DNA of 64,000 bases from HRBIN30 sp964534275 (GTDB lineage: Bacteria > Desulfobacterota > Binatia > HRBIN30). The position numbers and the translations under genes are program-made. This document shows positions 17,221 through 25,372 of this stretch, piece after piece. Position 1 is the first letter of the stretch. Every line of letters begins with the position of its first letter. The notes below the pieces were generated by a model. The model saw only the letters and a program-made list of their open reading frames with translations, was not told the DNA's origin and searched no databases. The stretch spans positions 1 to 64,000 of the forward strand of contig CAZHQG010000015.1 in the NCBI GenBank assembly GCA_964534275.1, given 5' to 3'.

Positions 17221-17835
17221 ATGGCGGCTAAAGTCCAACGAGCTTCACGTGAAGAGTTGGCGGCGCGGGTCCGCATGGCAATGGACTTAGAGCGCCAAAC
17301 CATGGAGCTGTACTGTAAGTTCGAGAGCGCGTTTGCGGAGCCCGAGGAAGTACGGTCGTTTTGGTTCGACATGGCCCAACATGAGTCGCGCCATTTTGGC
17401 GCCCTCGCCTTGGTTGCCGGACTGTTGCAGGGGCGAAGTGGCCGAACCCTGCGCGTCGCGCGCCACCTGGACACGGCTCGGTTGAACCACTTGCGCCGAT
17501 GCTTGCGACGAGCCCACCGCGAAGCCGACCAGGGGGTCACGCTTTCCCGTGCCTTTGCGCTGGCGCTCGAAATCGAGAGTTCGGAAATCGAGGATGTCGT
17601 ATTGGATCTGATTCACGAGCTGCGCGGCGATACCGAGCGAGAACGGGCCGTGCACCTGTTGCTCCACGACTTGGGCGATCTCGCGTACATGGTGGAAAAG
17701 TACGCCGATGACCCCGAGTTGCTCGCGCGCGCCGACGCATTGTTGGAACGACAAGTTGCACGCCTGAAAAAGGACGTCGAGCTCGCTTCGCGTCCCGCGA
17801 ACAAGCAAAAGATCCAGCGCCGCGCTGCCCGATAG
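17221..17835 (+). CDS. Ferritin-like domain protein
   Basis: 204 residues, almost entirely helical, resembling a divergent ferritin-like/rubrerythrin four-helix bundle. The first half has DLERQTMELYCKFESAF and MAQHESRHFGALALVAG, giving the Glu and ExxH expected for half a diiron site. The second half has ALEIESSEIEDVVLDLI and a last helix LLLHDLGDLAYMVEKYA that lacks the second ExxH. The diiron centre may therefore be incomplete or altered. No rubredoxin domain. Function unknown; a role in iron or peroxide handling is inferred from fold only. The 294 bases after it (17836-18129) show no gene. Confidence 0.6.
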   Translation: MAAKVQRASREELAARVRMAMDLERQTMELYCKFESAFAEPEEVRSFWFDMAQHESRHFGALALVAGLLQGRSGRTLRVARHLDTARLNHLRRCLRRAHREADQGVTLSRAFALALEIESSEIEDVVLDLIHELRGDTERERAVHLLLHDLGDLAYMVEKYADDPELLARADALLERQVARLKKDVELASRPANKQKIQRRAAR

Positions 17836-18129
17836 AACAGAGGTCCACGTCGCAGTTCTCGAGATCATTGGCTTCGGCACGGGCCCCGCTGCGGCTGAGG
17901 CCGCGCGCCGGGCGAGAGGACCACACCCACCAGAGCAGCCGGCCGTGGGGACGTGCACCGGGAGGCGTCTCGTGAACACCGAGTGCCAGGCAATTCCGTC
18001 GCCCAGGGGGTGGGCTACTGCAGTTTAGCCAAAAGGCTGGGTGGAACTGGACGCCCGCGGGCTTCGCTGAAAATACGAACGGAAGAGGGCGGTGACACTG
18101 CCGCAAAACCATGATATGCGCTGCCCGCT

Positions 18130-19284
18130 ATGCGAGGTTGGCGGCGCGGGTTGGTTGGGTTGGCTGGGTTCCTGATGTGCTCGTGCCCGGCTGTACGGGC
18201 CCTTGCGGCCAGTTGGGTAGTTGCCGACGCACGTACCGGGGCGATCTTGGCGGAAGCCGATGGGGATCGAGTTGCTGCGGGCGGAGCCGCCGTTCATCTG
18301 CTGATTCTGCTGTCCGCGTTCGAGCAAGCGAAACTCGGAATTCTCCCGCTCGATGTGCCGGTAAGCGTCGATCCTCGATCGCTCTCGGAACTTGCAGGGC
18401 GTCGGACCGAGCCCGTGCGTCTGTCCGGGCAGCGGACCTACCTTCTCTCTGACTTACTGAAGGCTGTCTTTCTCGCGCGAAGCGATGTAGCAGCAGTGGC
18501 TGCGGCCGAGGCGATGTGGGGTGGGCGGGAGACGGCGATCGAAGCACTGAACGAGCGGGCTGCGCGTCTTGGGTTGCACGCGACCCGTGTGGTCACGCTT
18601 TTCCGTGACGACCCAAACAACACCACCAGTCCGCACGATCTCGCGCGCTTGGGGCACGTGCTCTTGCAGGATTGCGCGGAGGTGCGTGGCTGGGGGCAAT
18701 TGCGCGGGATCCCATTTGACGACGGAAGGTTGGTATTGGGCAATCAGCATCTTGCGCCCCCGGCGCCCGGTACGTGGGCGTTTTTTGATCGTTTCGTGGA
18801 ACCGAAAAAGAAGAAGGTGTTCCAACGGGCGGGCATCCTGCTGCGCGAAGAAAACGGCCTGGAACTTCTCGGGGTGTGGTTAGGGGAGGATGAAGTTGCA
18901 GCAGCGTTAAGCGAACTCGTGGGCGTCTTGCAGGACACGCTCGCTCGATACGAGCCGGTTTCGATGGTTCGGGCGGGCGACCCGTTGAAGATTGCGGTAA
19001 CAGTCGAAGGAGGAACCGAACCAGCCATTGTGCCCATCGCTGCAGAAGATGTGCGGATTCCGGTGCCCAAAGGCACGGAGACCCAGGTGGAATTGCTGAT
19101 GCAGGTCCCCTCTGTCGTAACCGCCCCGGTCGCTCGCGGAGAACAACTTGGAGAAGTCGTCGTACGATTGGGCGGTCGCGTTGTTGCTGTCGTACCAGCA
19201 GTGAGTCCGAAGACCGTTGGCAGTCGTGGAGTTCGCTCTGCGGAAGTTCAACTGCCCAAGCGCGCGGGCGTCGGGGTGCAGTAG
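18130..19284 (+). CDS. D-alanyl-D-alanine carboxypeptidase-like protein (S11) lacking catalytic motifs
   Basis: 384 residues. After a signal peptide (GLVGLAGFLMCSCPAVRALA) comes an S11/PBP5-type domain with good landmarks: SWVVADARTGAILAEADGD, ALNERAARLGLHATRV and SPHDLARLGHVLL. The usual SxxK segment is replaced by AAGGAAVHLLILL, SxN by LARSDVAAV, and KTG by LVLGNQHLAPP, so all three catalytic motifs appear lost. The C-terminal PBP5_C-like beta domain is present (VRIPVPKGTETQVELLMQVP). It is therefore probably a non-catalytic periplasmic peptidoglycan-binding or regulatory relative. No clear ribosome site is seen before the ATG. No membrane-anchoring amphipathic tail is obvious. Confidence 0.75.
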   Translation: MRGWRRGLVGLAGFLMCSCPAVRALAASWVVADARTGAILAEADGDRVAAGGAAVHLLILLSAFEQAKLGILPLDVPVSVDPRSLSELAGRRTEPVRLSGQRTYLLSDLLKAVFLARSDVAAVAAAEAMWGGRETAIEALNERAARLGLHATRVVTLFRDDPNNTTSPHDLARLGHVLLQDCAEVRGWGQLRGIPFDDGRLVLGNQHLAPPAPGTWAFFDRFVEPKKKKVFQRAGILLREENGLELLGVWLGEDEVAAALSELVGVLQDTLARYEPVSMVRAGDPLKIAVTVEGGTEPAIVPIAAEDVRIPVPKGTETQVELLMQVPSVVTAPVARGEQLGEVVVRLGGRVVAVVPAVSPKTVGSRGVRSAEVQLPKRAGVGVQ

Positions 19285-19377
19285 CGGATCGCTGCCAGCG
19301 TGAAGTTGAGCGCGGCCAGCGAAAGTACACAGGAACGATTCAGCGTTTGCCGAAACTGGTAGCGTTCTGCCTTCCGA

Positions 19378-19415
19378 CCAAGGGCCCCGCGTCCCGAGCC
19401 TTGGGCGTTTTTTTT
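19378..19415 (+). terminator. Possible intrinsic terminator after the S11-like gene
   Basis: CCAAGG (19378-19383) pairs with CCTTGG (19399-19404), and a run of eight T follows at 19408-19415. The stem is short, with a 15-base loop, but the T tract is good. It lies about 95 bases after the stop codon. Confidence 0.45.
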
Positions 19416-19488
19416 CCAGATGCGGAGCACCCGGAGGTAAAGCCCTGATACTTCCGGTTGCCAGGACTTTTGTGCTGCGTCGCTCGGC

Positions 19489-20343
19489 TCAGCGCCCCTG
19501 GTCTGCCATGCCCGGTGCGCCCTGGTCGATTTCCGTACCGGAGTCCTGCCCCAACTCCAGTAAGCTCTCAGCAAGGGAAGCCACGTCTTCATCCGGGTCG
19601 TGCAACGCCTTCTCGATGTATGAACGTGCCGCCGGGCCCCCTAAATCCGCAAGGGCCTCGAGTGCCTCGTAACGGTTATCTGGCGATGGATCGCTGAGTG
19701 CTGCATTTCCCAGGACTTCGACGGGCACGTCTCCGGTCATGTCGGCAAGCGATTGGATGGCAGCTAGGCGCACTTCCTCGTCTTGATCTTTCAACACCTC
19801 GGCCAAAATGGGGATTGCTTGCGGATCGTCGGACGCGCCGAGCAGAGTCACTGCAGCCAAGCGGCGATCAGGGTCTGGGTCTTCGAGAGCCATTCGTTTC
19901 AGTGCGGGGATGTCGTCAGGGTCTGGCTCGTCTTGCTCGACAGGAGCAACCTCGCCAGCGTCGCTTCCTGCCGCCGATGCTCCCATCTTCGGGCGGACCT
20001 TGGCGGCACCGCCAGCGGAACTTCCGCCAGGAACGCGGAAAGCTCCCCCCTCACCTGGGTGCTCGCGTCCGGGCGCCTTCTGCTCGCGGGCACTGCCGGA
20101 AGCTTGTTCATGGGCGGCGCGAAGTTCTCGCAAACGCCGCTCCGCTCGCGCACGCGCATCGCCTTCCGTGGAGTCCGGACCGTCCGATATTTGCGCTGGC
20201 GACTCTGGAGCCGGAGGATTGCCAGAACTCAAGTACCAAACTCCAGCCGCCAAACACACGGCGATCAGCGCAACAGGTAGCCACAAGGGGACTCCTGAAC
20301 GGGGTGCGTTTGCGCTGTCGCGACCAGACACGGTGGGATTCAT
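19489..20343 (-). CDS. Membrane-anchored HEAT-repeat protein
   Basis: 284 residues: a short cytoplasmic start, one transmembrane segment (LWLPVALIAVCLAAGVWYL, residues 20-38), a low-complexity Ala/Gly/Glu/Pro linker to about residue 140, then HEAT-type helical repeats. Repeat marks are DPDPDRRLAAVTLLGASDD, KDQDEEVRLAAIQSLADM, DPSPDNRYEALEALADLGG and DPDEDVASLAESLLELGQD. Such repeats form protein-binding solenoids, and the topology puts them in the periplasm. The partner is unknown. The gene is convergent with the S11-like gene and divergent from the small membrane protein at 20472. The ATG (20341-20343) begins the conserved frame. Confidence 0.75.
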   Translation of the reverse strand: MNPTVSGRDSANAPRSGVPLWLPVALIAVCLAAGVWYLSSGNPPAPESPAQISDGPDSTEGDARARAERRLRELRAAHEQASGSAREQKAPGREHPGEGGAFRVPGGSSAGGAAKVRPKMGASAAGSDAGEVAPVEQDEPDPDDIPALKRMALEDPDPDRRLAAVTLLGASDDPQAIPILAEVLKDQDEEVRLAAIQSLADMTGDVPVEVLGNAALSDPSPDNRYEALEALADLGGPAARSYIEKALHDPDEDVASLAESLLELGQDSGTEIDQGAPGMADQGR

Positions 20344-20471
20344 AGCAACTCCTAATGCCTACCGAAAGCGGCGGATTGCAAGACCGACGCTGGAATGCGC
20401 TCGGAATTCGGCGGAGGGCTACTGAGGCTTGCTTTCTTCGCAACCTACGGGCTAAGCCGGCCGGCAAGAAC

Positions 20472-20906
20472 ATGCGCGGAGTGCTGTACGGGTTGGTGGT
20501 CGTCGGGTTTTTACGCTCGGTGTGGCTGCTGTTTGGTTGCTGTTTGGCCGAGTGCGGTCCGGATGTTCCCTGCGCACCGCAGTTCGAGCCCCTGGGTGCG
20601 TCGCTGGCCGTGGCCGAGGCCGGGCTTGCCGTTGTGTTCATCGCGGCTGCAGCTTGTCCAGAGGCGCACCTGGGCGTCGTGTGGAGCGCCTTAGTGGTAC
20701 TGGTTGGAAGGGCGGTCGTGGATTTTTACGGCGCTCTAACCTTGGCGCCGACACCAGCGATGGTTCACCTTGCCGACATGGTGTGCACGCTGGCGTTGCT
20801 CTCTGTGTGGTTGCGGGCAATTCCCGAAACTTTGCGGTTGGCGCGTGGGGCCGAGCCATCGGCGGCAGCCGAAAATCGGGGCGCGGAAAATCGTGCGCCC
20901 CGCTGA
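20472..20906 (+). CDS. Small integral membrane protein, unknown
   Basis: 144 residues with about four hydrophobic segments (LYGLVVVGFLRSVWLLFGCC, SLAVAEAGLAVVFIAAAAC, LGVVWSALVVLVGRAVVDFY and MVHLADMVCTLALLSVWL). The tail is hydrophilic. I do not recognise a family. The ATG at 20472 was chosen because it starts the first helix; upstream in-frame residues are charged and not membrane-like. No strong ribosome site is visible. Its 3' end contains a hairpin that can act as terminator for the gene converging from the other strand. Confidence 0.55.
   Translation: MRGVLYGLVVVGFLRSVWLLFGCCLAECGPDVPCAPQFEPLGASLAVAEAGLAVVFIAAAACPEAHLGVVWSALVVLVGRAVVDFYGALTLAPTPAMVHLADMVCTLALLSVWLRAIPETLRLARGAEPSAAAENRGAENRAPR
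20872..20902 (-). terminator. Probable minus-strand terminator inside the end of the converging gene
   Basis: CGGGGCGC (20877-20884) pairs with GCGCCCCG (20895-20902) across a 10-base loop. Read on the minus strand, the stem is followed by ATTTTC. It lies just past the stop of the gene at 20911-22008 and is embedded in the last codons of the opposing small membrane protein gene. Confidence 0.5.
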
Positions 20907-20910
20907 GAAA

Positions 20911-22008
20911 TCACGAAGCGGGATCAAACAAGCCCGTAAGCCCGGTTGGGCGGTGTGGCCCGATAAATAATTGCTCGAGCACGCCAATCCCCTCCTCACG
21001 CCCAGCACGCACCCGGCAGAGGCTTTGAACGTGGAAGTGCATGGGAACGCTGGGGTCGAGGGTCGAGAGATCCCAGGTTTCGCTGGCGACAACGTGGTCT
21101 CCCAAAAAGCGGCCGTGTCCCCACTCCGGATGTCCATAGCCAAGGCCGGCCATGTACAAGTGAACTTGCGGTTCGAGGGTGATTACCAAGGGCTCTCCCG
21201 ACGGCTCGCGTAGAGTAAACGTGGCGGCTTCTACCTGTCTGGTTCCCTTGCGTAGGCGGAGGTTGTATGACACCTGAGCTGCGCGCACCGAGGGGGCAGG
21301 TGCCGTAGGCTCGGAGTGCACAATGGCACCGAACTCGTGCCAGCGGGTCCCGTCGGAGTACTCGTTCACATCGAAGTGAACACAGTACTCCGGGAAGTGA
21401 ATCGGGGCCCAAAGCCAAAAGAATTGCCACGGTACAGCTGGGGCACCGCCCTCGGGCTCGCCGAGCGGGCGGATTCCCCAAGAGCGGTCGCGCGCTCCAA
21501 GCCAACTGTCCGGCGCGAGCTCCAGGCGCCGGTCACCAATCTGAAGCCAGCCCGACCAGCGACCAAGTTGGGTCATGCGTGTGTAATCCATCCAAAGTCG
21601 AGGGCCGCTTCGTTGCTGAAACCTCGGCTCCTCGAGGGCAATCGTGCGGGCATTGAAGCGCAGGTCGGCCGTGAGGCCCGAAGGATTTTTGTCGATCGTG
21701 ACACGAAGATTTTGCAGCGGCTCGAGAACTTGCACGTTGATCGGGCCGACACACACGTCCCACCGTTCGCCGCCGTAGCTCTGAGATGCATGCAAGATGT
21801 GCTGCTGACCATTCCAGACGACGCTCAACGCGGCGTCAGCAACCAGCCGGTTGGGGTAGAAGCCAAGTGCCACGGCAAAAAAGCAGTTTCCACTCTTGTC
21901 GTAGCCGTGGAAGAAGTAGCGGTCATAGAAGTTGCGGTCGCTCGTCGCTGGATACGCCACGGGGTCGGCAGTTTGATGCACTGGAAAGTCGTCTGCTCGC
22001 GTGATCAT
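20911..22008 (-). CDS. Conserved hypothetical protein, possibly lipocalin/CrtC-like beta fold
   Basis: 365 residues, soluble, no signal peptide. It is rich in aromatic beta-strand segments, with notable WLGARDRSWGIRPLGEPEGG around residue 170 and QFFWLWAPIHFPEYCVHFDV after it. The N-terminal part has NFYDRYFFHGYDKSGNCFF. The pattern recalls two-domain lipocalin-like proteins (DUF7064/7065 or AttH/CrtC-like) in actinobacterial and environmental genomes, some encoded near steroid or lipid metabolism. I cannot confirm that assignment. The ATG at 22006-22008 is preceded on the minus strand by AAAGGAAGGAATCCA, a good ribosome site. It diverges from the propeller protein gene. Confidence 0.55.
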   Translation of the reverse strand: MITRADDFPVHQTADPVAYPATSDRNFYDRYFFHGYDKSGNCFFAVALGFYPNRLVADAALSVVWNGQQHILHASQSYGGERWDVCVGPINVQVLEPLQNLRVTIDKNPSGLTADLRFNARTIALEEPRFQQRSGPRLWMDYTRMTQLGRWSGWLQIGDRRLELAPDSWLGARDRSWGIRPLGEPEGGAPAVPWQFFWLWAPIHFPEYCVHFDVNEYSDGTRWHEFGAIVHSEPTAPAPSVRAAQVSYNLRLRKGTRQVEAATFTLREPSGEPLVITLEPQVHLYMAGLGYGHPEWGHGRFLGDHVVASETWDLSTLDPSVPMHFHVQSLCRVRAGREEGIGVLEQLFIGPHRPTGLTGLFDPAS

Positions 22009-22121
22009 TGGATTCCTTCCTTTTTGGGCAAGCCGCAGTTTCTATGTTGCCCCGCTTTGGTCAAGGGTTCTCTGCATCCAGCAACCCGACAAGAATTTTT
22101 CCGCTCTGCCTGCAACGGATC

Positions 22122-22151
22122 TTGACAGCGCCTGTTGCTTCCGCGCATAGT
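22122..22151 (+). promoter_or_regulatory. Possible sigma-70-type promoter for the propeller protein gene
   Basis: A consensus TTGACA (22122-22127) is followed after 18 bases by CATAGT. A start point near 22158 would lie just downstream of the ATG at 22154 and would favour the in-frame ATG at 22172 as the real start. The -10 match is weak. Confidence 0.3.
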
Positions 22152-22153
22152 GC

Positions 22154-23605
22154 ATGGCTCGAACTTTCAGGATGGAGCGCTGGCGGAGGAATATTTTGGC
22201 GGACCGCAACACGGGGGTCGCATCGGTTGCTTGGGTGATCGGGGTGATGGTTCTTGGAACGGTTTCCTGTGTTGCGTCGACGCAGGCCCATGCGGAGCTC
22301 GTGTTCGAGCCCAGCTCCCAGGAGCTTGCGTTTCCCGGAGCTGCTCTCCAAGCGCTCGCTGCTGGCGATGTGGATCGCGACGGCAAGGTGGATTTGGTGG
22401 TTGCGGATGGCGACGGAGACATGGTGGGGGTTTTTTTCGGTAACGGCGATGGCACGTTCCTCGAACCCGCATCGTCGTACGAGCTGACAGACTTTGCCGG
22501 CCTCCGAGCGCTAGAGCTGGCGGACGTCAACCGCGATGGAAATTTGGATTTAGTCGTGGTGAGCGAAGTCTCGAACGTAGTGCTCGTGATGCTGAACCAA
22601 GGGGCAGGCGTGTTTGGGCGCGAGCGCGACTTTCCAGTTGGTGGCGGACCGGTCGCTGTCGCCGTAGGGGATTGGAATCGAGACGGAGCCCTCGATCTAG
22701 CGGTTGCCAACGACCTCGACGACAACGTGACGATTTTGCTCGGAGATGGCACCGGAAACTTTAATCCAACTGCCACTCCCGTCCCGGTCGGATCGGGGCC
22801 CGTCGCTTTAACCTCGGCAGATTTGGACGGCGACGGTATTTTGGACCTCGTGGCCACCAGCGCCACGAGCGGTGAGTTGAGCGTAGGGTCGCTCTTTTTG
22901 CTGCGAGGGTTGGGTACCGGGCAATTTGCATTTGCTGGAGAACTTCAGGGTGAGTACATCGACACACCGGTTGCGAGCTTGGTCGCAGACTTCGACGGCG
23001 ACGGTGACGTCGACATCGCCGTGGTCAATCAAGACTTGGACGATGTGGCTGTGCTCCGAAATGCCGGGGGCTTCGCATTCGAGTTGGTGGGCAACTTTCC
23101 CGTCGCCTCGCAATTGAACGGCGGCGTTCTCGGAGACTTCGATCGCGATGGGCACGCCGATATTGCCTGTACGGGCGAGTTCGAGGACAAGGTCGGGATC
23201 ATTCGTGGGCAGGGAGACGGCTCGTTTGGGGCGCCGACGCTGTTCGATGTCGGGCCGGCCCCGGCTGCAATCGTCGCAGCGGATTTCGACAGGGATGGTT
23301 GGCTGGACATCGCGGCGACGAGCCAGGACGCAGAAACGATTTCGGTGCTGTTGAACCGCACCGGCGGTGCCCCGCCCCCCACACCGACGCCGACCCCTAC
23401 GCCGCAGGTGCCCAGCTGCTCGGGTGACTGTAACGGCGACGGGTCGGTCACGATCGATGAACTCGTGCGGATGGTGAACATTGCGTTGGGGCTACGGCCA
23501 GTGACGGAGTGTTTGGCCGGCGACGAGAACGGCGACGAATCGATCACCATCGATGAAATTATTAAAGCGGTGAATCGTGCGTTGGGTGGTTGCCCAAACA
23601 GGTGA
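22154..23605 (+). CDS. Secreted FG-GAP/VCBS beta-propeller protein with C-terminal dockerin-like domain
   Basis: 483 residues. A long signal peptide ends at ASTQAHA (about residue 47). Seven Asp-rich calcium motifs follow in regular order (DVDRDGKVDLVV, DVNRDGNLDLVV, DWNRDGALDLAV, DLDGDGILDLVA, DFDGDGDVDIAV, DFDRDGHADIAC and DFDRDGWLDIAA), predicting a seven-bladed propeller. A PTPTPTPTP linker near residue 410 leads to a dockerin-like pair of EF-hand half-sites: GDCNGDGSVTIDELVRMVNI and AGDENGDESITIDEIIKAVN. The protein is probably extracellular and calcium-stabilised. The next gene carries the same dockerin-like end, so both may bind one partner. The start may be 22154 or 22172. Confidence 0.85.
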   Translation: MARTFRMERWRRNILADRNTGVASVAWVIGVMVLGTVSCVASTQAHAELVFEPSSQELAFPGAALQALAAGDVDRDGKVDLVVADGDGDMVGVFFGNGDGTFLEPASSYELTDFAGLRALELADVNRDGNLDLVVVSEVSNVVLVMLNQGAGVFGRERDFPVGGGPVAVAVGDWNRDGALDLAVANDLDDNVTILLGDGTGNFNPTATPVPVGSGPVALTSADLDGDGILDLVATSATSGELSVGSLFLLRGLGTGQFAFAGELQGEYIDTPVASLVADFDGDGDVDIAVVNQDLDDVAVLRNAGGFAFELVGNFPVASQLNGGVLGDFDRDGHADIACTGEFEDKVGIIRGQGDGSFGAPTLFDVGPAPAAIVAADFDRDGWLDIAATSQDAETISVLLNRTGGAPPPTPTPTPTPQVPSCSGDCNGDGSVTIDELVRMVNIALGLRPVTECLAGDENGDESITIDEIIKAVNRALGGCPNR

Positions 23606-23649
23606 TTTGGCTGTAGAAGGGAAAATCCGTAGGCAAAGGAAGCGTGAGG

Positions 23650-24600
23650 ATGATGGCGAAGCGACCAAAAAGGGCCGTTCGTGGCGGTCAGTGGGTGGTG
23701 GCAGCCCTTCTCTGGGTGGCGACTGCGCCGGGGACCGGTGTCGGGCAAACCGTTGCTGCCTGTCCCGACCCGCCAAGCTGTGCTCGGCTGACCGTGGGGC
23801 GTGCGAGTGGTGCCGTTGGCGGAGTGGTGACCGTTCCTGTGGAATTCCAGCAAGGCCCGGCCAACTCTGCGCCTGGAGGAATCGATGAAATTGCAGCCAT
23901 CGCTTTTACGTTGGATATCGGGCCAAACTTGGTGTTGGCAGACTGCAGCGAAGGGGAGAATGGCTTGCCGGCAGCTGTTCGGCGGAATTCGGCCATTTCG
24001 AACTTTCGCGTGGTGGTCGAAAACTACCGGTGCACGGGTGGGCGCACCCATTGTTTGTGCCCGGAGAACGGCGGGACGCCGGACCCGTTTATCAACGTGG
24101 TCGTGTACGGCCCGGATCCTTTGCCAACTCCAGGACCGAACCCAATTGAAATCCCCACGCTGCCAGCGGGCCCTCAAGAACTATTTGCCATCGACTTGCG
24201 CGTGACCGCTGGGGCTCGTGGTTCCCAGCCGCTGCACGTTTACACCGAAGTGCGAGACTCCACGCGGCCACAGTACACCGCGTTCTTGTCCATCGGAGAC
24301 CGACTTGCGGTGGATCAAACCTGCATCCCGGTTAGCGGGCAGCCGCCGTGCCAGTCGGCAAACCCGGTCAGCCAGATCGTGATCGAAGATGGCGCTGTAG
24401 ACGTAGCCGGAGGCGGGTGCGTGGGGGACTGCAGCGGCGACAACGACGTCACAATCGACGAACTTGTTAGCATGGTGAACATTGCCCTTGGTTCGCGGCC
24501 GGTGGCGGATTGTTTGGCTGGGGACGAGAACGGCGATGGGGAGATTACCATCGACGAAATCATCAAAGCGGTCAACAATGCGCTAGCCGGTTGTCGATAG
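23650..24600 (+). CDS. Secreted protein with cohesin-like and dockerin-like domains
   Basis: 316 residues with a signal peptide (GGQWVVAALLWVATAPGTGVG). The middle domain begins LTVGRASGAVGGVVTVPVEF and continues with IDEIAAIAFTLDIGPNLVLA, a pattern typical of cohesin-type beta domains. It contains several Cys and a Pro-rich PLPTPGPNPIEIPTLPAG insert. Residues 257-315 form a dockerin-like pair (GDCSGDNDVTIDELVSMVNI, then AGDENGDGEITIDEIIKAVN) almost identical to that of the previous gene. The cohesin assignment is from pattern only. AAAGGA at 23635-23640 suits the ATG at 23650 or 23653 better than the GTG at 23644. It follows the propeller gene by 44 bases, so the two are co-transcribed. Confidence 0.7.
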   Translation: MMAKRPKRAVRGGQWVVAALLWVATAPGTGVGQTVAACPDPPSCARLTVGRASGAVGGVVTVPVEFQQGPANSAPGGIDEIAAIAFTLDIGPNLVLADCSEGENGLPAAVRRNSAISNFRVVVENYRCTGGRTHCLCPENGGTPDPFINVVVYGPDPLPTPGPNPIEIPTLPAGPQELFAIDLRVTAGARGSQPLHVYTEVRDSTRPQYTAFLSIGDRLAVDQTCIPVSGQPPCQSANPVSQIVIEDGAVDVAGGGCVGDCSGDNDVTIDELVSMVNIALGSRPVADCLAGDENGDGEITIDEIIKAVNNALAGCR

Positions 24601-24752
24601 AGTCGATGTTGTTTGTTGAGGTGAGGGAATCAGCCGGAGAGAGCAACGTGGTGACCTTGGGGGAAGAAAATTCTGATTAGGTCTAGACGACAGAGTGCGT
24701 TTTGCGGTAGACGAGTCGCGTTTTGTAGCGCCATTGTGAGGGAGGAGTAGAC

Positions 24753-25307
24753 ATGCGGAGACGAATCGGGCTTCTCGATGTGTTGGTGGCTGTGGGAACG
24801 CTCGCGGCGACGTGGGCGGTCCCATACTCAGCGGCTGGACAAGGCTGTCCGGAGCCGCGGCCTGCGCCACCGGGGCCAGGGTTGTACATCGAGGATTTGA
24901 NNNNNNNNNNNNNNNNNNNNNNNNNNNNNNNNNNNNNNNNNNNNNNNNNNNNNNNNNNNNNNNNNNNNNNNNNNNNNNNNNNNNNNNNNNNNNNNNNNNN
25001 TGGCCGCGAAGGGAACATCTGTGTTGGCGGTGCCCAGCCACCCACTCCGACGCCGACGACTCCTCCGCAACCTACGGCAACGCCGACCAACACGGTCGCT
25101 CCGCCCACGGCGACGTTTACCAGCCCTCCACCTCCGACAAACACGCCGACCACGCGAGCGACGGCTACGCCTAGCCCGACGTTGACACCGGCGGTCATCG
25201 AGGACGAGGGCGGTTGCCACGTTGCGCCGGCTGGCACCAGCAGCTTGCCGCTATGGCTGTTGGCACCCCTGGGGTTGGCGTTGCTCCGGCGGCGCGCACG
25301 GCGGTAA
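24753..25307 (+). CDS. Secreted Thr/Pro-rich stalk protein with C-terminal membrane anchor, interrupted by assembly gap
   Basis: Before the gap there is a signal peptide and a Pro-rich start (GCPEPRPAPPGPGLYIEDL). After it come about 60 residues of Pro/Thr/Ala stalk, then GGCHVAPAGTSSLPLWLL followed by LGLALLRRRARR. This tail has a Cys, a hydrophobic helix and an Arg cluster, the tripartite pattern of MYXO-CTERM-like sorting signals. GGAGGAG at 24741-24747 precedes the ATG. The 100 N run is a placeholder, so the true length, and whether both parts belong to one gene, are unknown. They happen to be in frame across it. The protein may display or anchor the dockerin-bearing proteins upstream; this is inference. 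Confidence 0.6.
   Translation: MRRRIGLLDVLVAVGTLAATWAVPYSAAGQGCPEPRPAPPGPGLYIEDLXXXXXXXXXXXXXXXXXXXXXXXXXXXXXXXXXXGREGNICVGGAQPPTPTPTTPPQPTATPTNTVAPPTATFTSPPPPTNTPTTRATATPSPTLTPAVIEDEGGCHVAPAGTSSLPLWLLAPLGLALLRRRARR
24901..25000. other. Assembly gap (100 N)
   Basis: Exactly 100 consecutive N, the usual placeholder for a scaffold join of unknown size. Missing sequence may include a repetitive stalk or an additional domain. Any protein read across it is hypothetical. Confidence 0.99.
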
Positions 25308-25333
25308 AGCGACTCGGCAGCCGAAGGCGGCCG

Positions 25334-25372
25334 AAGCGGGGTGCCTCTTTCGTGGGGCACCCCGCTTTTTCT
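25334..25372 (+). terminator. Strong intrinsic terminator
   Basis: AAGCGGGGTGCC (25334-25345) pairs perfectly with GGCACCCCGCTT (25355-25366), with a 9-base loop and a following T-rich run to 25372. It lies 27 bases after the stalk protein stop and closes the secreted-protein operon. Confidence 0.9.

Noticed and set aside
17836..18129. Antisense open frame and a possible small gene
   Set aside because: The frame at 17537-18112 is mostly a shadow of the ferritin-like gene; no ribosome site or protein-like feature.
22154..24600. True cellulosome components
   Set aside because: Dockerin-like tails are present, but no glycoside hydrolase or multi-cohesin scaffoldin is in the window.
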